Below, piece by piece: positions 6,485 to 12,233 of a stretch of DNA of 20,106 bases (position 1 is its first letter; the number at the start of each line of letters is the position of its first letter). Source of the DNA: CAZVJU01 sp964627195 (GTDB lineage Bacteria > Patescibacteriota > Microgenomatia > UBA8517). The notes below the pieces were generated by a model. It was not told where the DNA came from. It made no database searches and was given only the letters and a program-made list of their open reading frames with translations. The position numbers were made by a program, and so were the translations under genes. The stretch is taken from the NCBI GenBank assembly GCA_964627195.1, contig CAZVJU010000020.1, positions 1-20,106 of the forward strand, in the 5' to 3' direction.

Positions 6485-6733
6485 CTACTCGCAATGTTTT
6501 TCATATAAATTTTTAAGTTTGGTTGCCTCAGTCTCAGGATCTGTATAGTAACTCGGTAATCTTACAGCAATATCCACCATTCCTCCGGGTTGATTTCGCA
6601 AATCTTTATCAATTTCCCCCATCATATCGGGAAAAACTAGTTCTTTCTCTTCAGGTATTAAGTCTCTCACTGTAGTGTCCGAATGAAGGTTTCTTACCAG
6701 TTTTTGCAATTCTGGACAATCAATCTCACGCAT
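6485..6733 (-). CDS. Hypothetical 82-residue protein
   Basis: I do not recognise the family. The product is acidic and soluble, with no membrane segment: an N-terminal helix-like part (CPELQKLVRNLH), a middle with IPEEKELVFPDMMGEID, a PGGMVDIAVRLPSYY stretch and a charged helical end (EATKLKNLYEKHCE). The ATG at 6733 is exactly 6 nt after TAAAAT (6745-6740), itself within 10 bp of the glyA stop, so it may have its own leaderless transcript or be read through from glyA. It lies between the real glyA 3' end and a degenerate copy of that end, which suggests arrival as a small insertion. Regular codon use and the promoter spacing argue that it is real. Confidence 0.6.
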   Translation of the reverse strand: MREIDCPELQKLVRNLHSDTTVRDLIPEEKELVFPDMMGEIDKDLRNQPGGMVDIAVRLPSYYTDPETEATKLKNLYEKHCE

Positions 6734-6739
6734 ATATTT

Positions 6740-6745
6740 ATTTTA
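6740..6745 (-). promoter_or_regulatory. -10-like hexamer of the 82-aa gene
   Basis: TAAAAT (6745-6740) with AAATAT and then the ATG. No -35 is recognised; the position where it would lie is inside the end of glyA. The 6-nt spacing matches four other starts in the window. Confidence 0.35.
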
Positions 6746-6750
6746 GTAAA

Positions 6751-8079
6751 TTAGGGGACGGGGAACTTTTTGCAGAGGGCTTTTACTTCTTTTGCGATTC
6801 CCAGAAGGAATTTGTCTTTTTCAATCTTTTCTCTATACGCTTTCAAAAACTGCGCTCTTGCTTCCGACTTTTCAGGGAATTTGTAAGGTTTAATGTGATC
6901 GATTATTTGAAAAATCCACTCACCAATTATTTTCATCTCTTTTTCTTTCATTCCCCGTACGGTTATAGCAGGAGTTCCAAGGCGCAGACCCGAGGGATAG
7001 AAAGGAGAACCAGAATCATTCGGCACTGTGTTTCTGTTGGCAACTATTCCTGCTTTCTCCAAAGCCCATGCAACAATCCAACCATTCGTTCCATCCTTCC
7101 TTAAGTCAATTAAAACTAGGTGTTTATCGGTTCCGCCACTAACAACGTCTAATCCCTTGTCCACAAAATACTTGGCAAGAGTTTGCGCATTTTTAACGGT
7201 TTGATGTGCATATTTTTTAAATGCTGGGGTTTTGGTGTTTGCCAGAGCGATAGCGATTCCCGCAATTGAATGTAAGTGTGGTCCACCCTGGAGTCCAGGA
7301 ATAATGGAAAAATCAATATCTTTTTCAAACTCCTTGCGGCAGATGATTATTGCTCCCCGAGGACCACGCAGAGTTTTCTGGGTGGTCATGGTAACGAAGT
7401 CAGCATATGGAAAGGGAGACTTATTGGCTCCGGCTGCAATTAACCCAGCCTCATGGGCAATATCGGCAAGATAATACGCCCCCACCTTCTTGGCAATTTC
7501 TGAGAGTCTTTTATAATTTATTTCCCTTGGATATGCTGTTCCGCCGGTAATTATCATTTTCGGTTTGAAGACTTTCGCCTGAGCTTCAATTTTATCGTAA
7601 TTAAATACTCGTGTTTTTGGATCAACATGGTAAAATTGTACGGTAAAAATTTTAGAAACCAAAGTCACTTTCTTGTCAGGCTCGCCTGGCGTCGAAGCCG
7701 GCATTTGCCATCCATGAGAAAGATGACCGCCATCAGGAAGAAACATCGAAAGAATCTTATCTCCCGGAGTTAAAACCGCATTATAAACCGCCAGGTTCGC
7801 GGGGCAACCAGAATGAGGTTGAACATTTGCAGCCCATTTTTTATCAGATAATCCAAAAGCATTTAACGCTCTTTCTTCGCACAAACGTTCGACAGCATCG
7901 ACTACCTCATTTCCTTGATAGTAACGCCTTCCAGGCTGACCTTCTGCATATTTGTGCATCAGAACTGATCCAACCGCTTGTCGAACTTCAGGATAGGTAT
8001 AATTCTCCGACGGAATCATCATCAAAGTGTTACGTTGTCTAACTTCTTCCTCCTTAATTAGTTCAAATATTTTGTCCAT
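6751..8079 (-). CDS. glyA: Serine hydroxymethyltransferase GlyA
   Basis: PLP enzyme that turns serine and THF into glycine and 5,10-methylene-THF, feeding FolD. The 442 residues are near the usual length. Visible blocks: IPSENYTYPEVRQAVGS (23-39), KYAEGQPGRRYYQGNE (43-58), DGGHLSHGW (116-124), YLADIAHEAGLI (203-214, Asp206 and His209), the Schiff-base lysine in TTQKTLRGPRGA (Lys235) and LRLGTPAIT near the end. The start follows TAGAAT by 6 nt (8091-8086), without a Shine-Dalgarno site. The last 16 codons are copied in decayed form twice downstream (6423-6477 and 5632-5679), so the glyA 3' end appears to have been an insertion target. The enzyme itself looks intact. Confidence 0.97.
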   Translation of the reverse strand: MDKIFELIKEEEVRQRNTLMMIPSENYTYPEVRQAVGSVLMHKYAEGQPGRRYYQGNEVVDAVERLCEERALNAFGLSDKKWAANVQPHSGCPANLAVYNAVLTPGDKILSMFLPDGGHLSHGWQMPASTPGEPDKKVTLVSKIFTVQFYHVDPKTRVFNYDKIEAQAKVFKPKMIITGGTAYPREINYKRLSEIAKKVGAYYLADIAHEAGLIAAGANKSPFPYADFVTMTTQKTLRGPRGAIIICRKEFEKDIDFSIIPGLQGGPHLHSIAGIAIALANTKTPAFKKYAHQTVKNAQTLAKYFVDKGLDVVSGGTDKHLVLIDLRKDGTNGWIVAWALEKAGIVANRNTVPNDSGSPFYPSGLRLGTPAITVRGMKEKEMKIIGEWIFQIIDHIKPYKFPEKSEARAQFLKAYREKIEKDKFLLGIAKEVKALCKKFPVP

Positions 8080-8085
8080 AACTTT

Positions 8086-8091
8086 ATTCTA
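8086..8091 (-). promoter_or_regulatory. -10-like hexamer of glyA
   Basis: TAGAAT on the minus strand, then AAAGTT, then the glyA ATG. No convincing -35 lies 16-18 bp above. The remaining spacer to 8187 is AT-rich with further TATA-like words (8125-8170) and no recognisable riboswitch. Confidence 0.35.
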
Positions 8092-8187
8092 GAGAAAAAC
8101 TGCCAAGCCAATATGACTGTCCATTCTTAACTGTATATTAAATCAAAATTTATAAAAGGTATATAATCTCTTATCAATTTGGCTAAC

Positions 8188-8223
8188 CCTTAAAGGCCAG
8201 GCCTTGCAAAAGGCCTTGCAAAA
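8188..8223. repeat. Intergenic copy of the AAGGCCAGGCCTT repeat with a 12-bp tandem
   Basis: CTTAAAGGCCAGGCCTTG (8189-8206) carries the same core as the repeats in folD and fmt. It runs into two direct copies of GGCCTTGCAAAA (8200-8211 and 8212-8223). It lies in the cofE-glyA spacer, next to the long hairpin at 8238-8270. Confidence 0.75.
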
Positions 8224-8237
8224 AGCTAACCTAACCT

Positions 8238-8270
8238 GAACCTAAATCACCCGTAGGGTGATTTAGGTTC
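8238..8270. terminator. Perfect 15-bp hairpin at the cofE stop, possible terminator
   Basis: GAACCTAAATCACCC (8238-8252) and GGGTGATTTAGGTTC (8256-8270) pair perfectly around a 3-nt loop. The base of the stem lies inside the cofE TGA (8271-8269). Position suggests an intrinsic terminator or 3' stabiliser, but there is no U-tract directly after the stem; five Ts appear only about 13 nt later on the minus strand. Confidence 0.55.
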
Positions 8271-9018
8271 ACACCCCACCCTTTTTCCAAATAACCGAAT
8301 TTAAAAAGGGCTTGAAAAGGTCTTCGTCCATCGGAACCTTCCAACTCATGAATCTTTTTTTGTAGTGCGGAGGGCGTGTTACAAATTTAATAAACGGTAG
8401 ATCCTCAAAGATTACAATCGGCGTCTGTTCTCTCCCTTCTCCCATTAAATAAACCGCAAAAGCGGCCAAAGAGTCAGGAATGTTGGTCCTCGAATATTTA
8501 AATTTCCTACCAAATAAATCTTTCTTTCCTACATAATTTTTTAGATGAGAAAAGCCATAAAAAGCTATTGCCTTGCCAACAATACCACGCTTAAGGACCG
8601 CTGCATTTGAATCAGTAATAACAACACCCAGACTTTTAACTTTATATTCACGCCGCAAAAATCTCCAAATTTCTTTCGCAGATTTGTCAGGATTTTTGGG
8701 GAGAAGAATATAATATCCTCCTGCATTACTTTCGTCTATTCCTGCCGAACCCATAAGCATTCCATGGGTAATTGTGTGCAGCCTTCTTTTTCTATCTTCT
8801 TCTCTTGGAACATAAAGTTCGGCTTCGCTAATTGCCAACTGTCTCTTATCAACAGATCCATCTGCAAAAATACATCTTCCCTCCCCAATTGATACAACTT
8901 TTGAAGTTATGGCAACGACAGAGTTTTCGGAGAGCTCTGAGATACTTTCTTTGATTAAACTCCACAAGTCATCCTTCGGCGGTAAAAATTTCCTGGTTTT
9001 AATAATTTTAATATTCAC
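8269..9018 (-). CDS. CofE-like (F420-0 gamma-glutamyl ligase family) protein
   Basis: A 249-residue member of the CofE family (PF01996). Conserved blocks: SVVAITSKVVSIGEGR (33-48), GSAGIDESN (90-98), GVVITDS (131-137) followed by KRGIVGKAIAFYGF, and a late DSLAAFAVYLMGEGREQTP. CofE adds glutamate to F420-0 with GTP in F420-making organisms. No other F420 gene is present here, and CPR genomes are not known to make F420, so this family member probably ligates an amino acid to something else; CofE-like domains also occur in other gamma-glutamyl ligases. The GTG start at 9018 sits 7 nt after the topA stop and 6 nt after TATAAT (9030-9025), so it may be co-transcribed with topA and also have its own promoter. 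A long hairpin marks its 3' end. Confidence 0.8.
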   Translation of the reverse strand: MNIKIIKTRKFLPPKDDLWSLIKESISELSENSVVAITSKVVSIGEGRCIFADGSVDKRQLAISEAELYVPREEDRKRRLHTITHGMLMGSAGIDESNAGGYYILLPKNPDKSAKEIWRFLRREYKVKSLGVVITDSNAAVLKRGIVGKAIAFYGFSHLKNYVGKKDLFGRKFKYSRTNIPDSLAAFAVYLMGEGREQTPIVIFEDLPFIKFVTRPPHYKKRFMSWKVPMDEDLFKPFLNSVIWKKGGV

Positions 9019-9024
9019 GAGCCA

Positions 9025-9030
9025 ATTATA
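9025..9030 (-). promoter_or_regulatory. -10-like TATAAT before the cofE-like gene
   Basis: A perfect TATAAT that includes the topA stop codon TAA, then TGGCTC, then GTG. An AGGAG lies 12 nt from the GTG, too far for a normal Shine-Dalgarno site. No -35 is seen, so the hexamer could be chance within an operon. Confidence 0.35.
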
Positions 9031-11068
9031 CTCCTAACTTTTCCGGCTTTCGCCATGAAGCCCACTTACATTTGGGGTAGCGGGAGCAGCCGAAGAATTT
9101 TCTTCCTTTCCCGGTTATCTTAACTATCACATCTCCCTCTTTACACTCAGGACATTTCATACCTGCCTTCTCGATATATTTTTCAGTATGCTTGCACTCG
9201 GGAAATAAGGAGCAGGATATAAATTTCCCAAATCTCCCAACTCTGATAACCAAATCCCCTTGTTTGTCCCCGACTCTTCCCTCTTTTTCGCAAGTTGGAC
9301 ATTTTTTCCCGGTCTTTTCGGTTTCAATTTTTACGCGTTTTGACTTTTTCTCTACTTCGACGAGTTTTTTATCAAACGGCCCATAAAAAGTGCTCATCAT
9401 TTCCTGCCACTTTAGATCGCCTTTCGCAATATTATCGAGCTTATCTTCCATCTCAGCCGTAAATGAATAGTCAACGATATCTTTAAAGTTGGTAACCAAA
9501 AAATCATTGACCGCAACCCCGATTGGCGTCGGGCAGAATTTACCTTCGAGTTTCTCAACATAATTCCGAATCTGAATTGTTGTAATAATCGGCGCATAAG
9601 TTGACGGCCGGCCGATGCCAAGTTTTTCCAAAGTCTTAATTAACGACGCTTCGTTATACCGCGGCGGCGGTTGTGTGAATTTCTGTTCGGAATTAACTTT
9701 TATCAGGTCTAAGGCTTCGTCTTTCTCAACTGCTGGCAACTCCGGAATTTCCTCTTTTGATAATGGAATTACCCTTCTCCAACCATCAAATTTTAAAACC
9801 TGTCCGGAAGCTCGGAGAAGATAGACTTTCCCAAACACCTCCGAGGTGTGAACGTCTTTCACCTCGGAGGTGTAAGTATGGGCTGAAACGTCAATCACTG
9901 TTTCGTCAAAAACACACTCGGCCATCTGGCAAGCTACAAACCGCTTCCAAATAACCCCATAGAGTCTTTCCTCCGAATCTGCAAATTTGGATTTTGGAAT
10001 TTCGATTTTTGAATTTACATCCGTTGGCCGAATTGCTTCATGGGCCTCCTGAGCAAGCTTCGACGTCTTTTTGAAAAATCGAGGAGTATCCGGCAAATAA
10101 CTTCTTCCGTAACTTTTTTCAATAAATTCCCTCACTTTATCTATAGCAGCTTGGGCTAAATTCACTGAATCAGTTCTATGGTAAGTAATAAGACCTTCCT
10201 CATACAACTTCTGGGCAACACTCATCGTCTTTTTTGCGGACCAGCCGAAAAACCTCGCGGCCGTCTGAGTCATTGTGGAAGTCGTAAATGGCGGATAAGG
10301 ACTTTTCTTTAATTCTCGTCGTCTGACGTCAAAAACCGTGTAGTCGGATTTCTCAAGATCAGTTACTATTTCTTTGGCTTCTTTGCCGTTTTTAACCTCA
10401 AATGTTTTATCATTAACCTTAATAAGCTTAACTAAAAAATTCTTGTTTCTTAAATCCAACTTCCGACTTCTTACATCTACAAATATCTCCCAATACTCTT
10501 CCGCTTTAAATGCCTCTATCTCTTTCTCCCGCTCTACTATCAACCTTACAGTAACTGACTGAACACGCCCTGCTGATAATCCTCGCCTGACTTTTTTCCA
10601 AAGAAGAGGTGATAATTTATAACCAACCAGCCGATCCAGTACTCTTCTTGCTATCTGCGCATCAACCAAATGCTTATAAACTTCCCGCGGGTTTTTTATC
10701 GCCGTCTCAACTGCTTCTTTCGTAATTTCGTGGAAAGCAATTCGTTTCAAATGATCGGCACTTAGAGCTTTATGTTCCGTCAGGATTTCTTTAACATGCT
10801 GGGCAATCGCTTCACCTTCACGATCAGGATCTGTCGCCAGAAATATACTTGACGCTTTCTCGGCCGCCTTTTTTATTTCTTTGATGGTTTCCCCCTTTTT
10901 CTCAAGAGCCAGATATTTCGGTTTAAAATTATTATCTACATCAACCGCCAATTCGCTTTTGGGCAAATCTTTAATATGCCCCATTGTCGCTTCAACGGAA
11001 TAATCTTTCCCGAGGAAACGGGACAAAGTTCGAGCTTTAGTCGGTGACTCAACAATGATCAAATCCAT
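9026..11068 (-). CDS. topA: DNA topoisomerase I
   Basis: Type IA topoisomerase that relaxes negative supercoils by a transient single-strand break. The 680 residues show the TOPRIM domain (IIVESPTKARTLSRFLG at 4-20, ATDPDREGEAIAQHV at 78-92), SAGRVQSVTVRLIVEREKEI (165-184), the catalytic Tyr296 in GLITYHRTDS, HEAIRPTDV (343-351) and GIGRPSTYAPII, then two C-terminal four-cysteine zinc ribbons (about 590-625 and 635-670). His replaces the usual Met after the active Tyr. Residues 399-412 (YTSEVKDVHTSEVF) are an extra segment encoded by an inverted repeat (9835-9873) in a loop before LRASGQVLKFDGW. The ATG follows a TAAAAA by 8 nt; no Shine-Dalgarno site. Upstream dprA is separated by 79 nt with two hairpins. 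Confidence 0.97.
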   Translation of the reverse strand: MDLIIVESPTKARTLSRFLGKDYSVEATMGHIKDLPKSELAVDVDNNFKPKYLALEKKGETIKEIKKAAEKASSIFLATDPDREGEAIAQHVKEILTEHKALSADHLKRIAFHEITKEAVETAIKNPREVYKHLVDAQIARRVLDRLVGYKLSPLLWKKVRRGLSAGRVQSVTVRLIVEREKEIEAFKAEEYWEIFVDVRSRKLDLRNKNFLVKLIKVNDKTFEVKNGKEAKEIVTDLEKSDYTVFDVRRRELKKSPYPPFTTSTMTQTAARFFGWSAKKTMSVAQKLYEEGLITYHRTDSVNLAQAAIDKVREFIEKSYGRSYLPDTPRFFKKTSKLAQEAHEAIRPTDVNSKIEIPKSKFADSEERLYGVIWKRFVACQMAECVFDETVIDVSAHTYTSEVKDVHTSEVFGKVYLLRASGQVLKFDGWRRVIPLSKEEIPELPAVEKDEALDLIKVNSEQKFTQPPPRYNEASLIKTLEKLGIGRPSTYAPIITTIQIRNYVEKLEGKFCPTPIGVAVNDFLVTNFKDIVDYSFTAEMEDKLDNIAKGDLKWQEMMSTFYGPFDKKLVEVEKKSKRVKIETEKTGKKCPTCEKEGRVGDKQGDLVIRVGRFGKFISCSLFPECKHTEKYIEKAGMKCPECKEGDVIVKITGKGRKFFGCSRYPKCKWASWRKPEKLGV
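9835..9873. repeat. 14-bp inverted repeat of self-palindromic arms inside topA
   Basis: Arms ACACCTCCGAGGTG (9835-9848) and CACCTCGGAGGTGT (9860-9873) are perfectly complementary, with an 11-nt loop. Each arm is itself a near-palindrome (CACCTC-N-GAGGTG). The element is in frame and encodes a TSEV...TSEV peptide in a place where other topoisomerase I proteins are shorter. Confidence 0.85.
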
Positions 11069-11089
11069 ATTTAAATTTTTTACCGTGAT

Positions 11090-11127
11090 TTTGAAATACT
11101 AAGAATTTATTCTTCAGTAATTTCAAA
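11090..11127. repeat. Imperfect hairpin between dprA and topA
   Basis: TTTGAAATACTAAGAAT (11090-11106) pairs with ATTCTTCAGTAATTTCAAA (11109-11127) with two single-base bulges. It lies in the topA leader region upstream of its candidate -10, so it may be a terminator for dprA or a regulatory site for topA. Confidence 0.45.
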
Positions 11128-11136
11128 CTCATGGCC

Positions 11137-11162
11137 AAGAAAATATCTCAAGATATTTTCTT
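11137..11162. terminator. 12-bp inverted repeat across the dprA stop codon
   Basis: AAGAAAATATCT (11137-11148) and AGATATTTTCTT (11151-11162) are perfect complements around two bases; the dprA TGA (11150-11148) lies at the tip. The A-rich and T-rich arms resemble a compact terminator readable in either direction, but the stem has little GC and no separate T-tract. Confidence 0.45.
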
Positions 11163-12233
11163 ATACACTCCATTCCCGATATTTTTGACTATTCCTTTTA
11201 ATTCCATAACAGTTAGTTTGCTGGAAATTGTTGAAACCGTCAACCCTGATATTCTAGCAAGCTCGTCAAGATGTAGGGGTTCATTTGCCAAAATTTCGAT
11301 CAATTTCCCTTCGTCTTTGTCTGAGGGCAAAACAGATTCAACCGCTTCTCTATCCACCTTTAGCTGTAAATCCAACTCTTCCAGTACATCCTCGATTGAG
11401 GTAACCATTTTGGCACCGTTTTTTATTAAATAATGCGGGGCGCTGCTCATCGGAGAAGTAATTTGACCGGGAACTGCAAACACGGTCCTTCCTTGTTTTG
11501 CTGCGTGATTAGCAGTATGAATAGTCCCACTTTTAATCAAGCCTTCAACAACAATAACTGCCTTTGCCAATCCTGAAATTATCCTATTTCTAAAAGGAAA
11601 AAGGTGCCGCTCCGGAGTAACTCCGGGAGGATATTCCGAAATAACTGCTCCGCCCGAGTCAATAATTTTCAAGCCCAGCCATTCATTAGACTTTGGAGTA
11701 ATAGTGTCTACACCTCCCGCCAAAACAGCAATACATCTACCACCGACTTCTATCGCGCTTTTGTGTGCGGCCAGATCCACCCCAAAAGCAAGACCGGAAA
11801 TTATGGTTAGTCCAACATTTGCCAATTGGGCGGATAATCTTTCTGTCACTTCCCGACCATAAGAAGTCATCTTTCTACTGCCTACAATCGCTACCGCGTT
11901 TACATCATTTTTAACCATCTTCCCCCGGACATACAAAACAACCGGTGCATCATCCAAGCCCTTGAGATTCTCGGGGTAAGTTTTATCTTTAATTGTTACG
12001 AAATCTATTTTGAGGTAATTTAATCTATCAAAGTACTTTTTGAAATCAAAATTGTCTCTATAGTCCAAAAAGCTTCTAACAAGTTTCTCATTAAGGCCTA
12101 TCTTAGTTAACTTGTTAAAAGAGGTCTTCCATGCATTTTCAGCGCTCCCAAAATACTCCGTAAGTAGGTTTATCCGTAAAGGACCAAAAGACGTGAAGGA
12201 CGCTAGTGCAACTAAATAGTCATTGTCTGTCAT
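11148..12233 (-). CDS. dprA: DNA processing protein DprA
   Basis: Binds incoming single-stranded DNA and loads RecA during natural transformation. From ATG 12233 it has 361 residues: an N-terminal helical part (DYLVALASFTSFGP), a Rossmann-like DNA-binding core with AIVGSRKMTSYG (115-126), ISGLAFGVDLAAH (145-157), FPFRNRIISGL (212-222) and KSGTIHTANHAAKQGR (234-249), and a C-terminal winged helix (about 305-361, LDELARISGLTVSTISSKL). I chose ATG 12233 because the family fold starts right there; an upstream in-frame start at 12311 would add 26 residues that only mirror the PBP2 gene in another frame. It overlaps the PBP2 gene by 14 nt, so translation is probably coupled. DprA is the most widespread competence marker in CPR bacteria. 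Confidence 0.93.
   Translation of the reverse strand: MTDNDYLVALASFTSFGPLRINLLTEYFGSAENAWKTSFNKLTKIGLNEKLVRSFLDYRDNFDFKKYFDRLNYLKIDFVTIKDKTYPENLKGLDDAPVVLYVRGKMVKNDVNAVAIVGSRKMTSYGREVTERLSAQLANVGLTIISGLAFGVDLAAHKSAIEVGGRCIAVLAGGVDTITPKSNEWLGLKIIDSGGAVISEYPPGVTPERHLFPFRNRIISGLAKAVIVVEGLIKSGTIHTANHAAKQGRTVFAVPGQITSPMSSAPHYLIKNGAKMVTSIEDVLEELDLQLKVDREAVESVLPSDKDEGKLIEILANEPLHLDELARISGLTVSTISSKLTVMELKGIVKNIGNGVYKKIS

Noticed and set aside
5632..6801. Integron gene cassettes with attC sites
   Set aside because: The separators resemble the glyA coding end, not attC hairpins with core sites, and no integrase is visible.
8080..8237. Riboswitch (glycine or THF type) in the glyA leader
   Set aside because: The spacer is too AT-rich and simple; no conserved aptamer pattern was recognised, and a -10-like hexamer lies 6 nt from the start.
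343..9018. UGA recoded as glycine
   Set aside because: TGA ends folD, cofE, dprA, rpmB and others at the expected protein lengths, and no conserved gene has an internal TGA.
11131..11433. Plus-strand frame opposite the dprA C-terminus
   Set aside because: Low-complexity Ser-rich antisense translation of the winged-helix region.
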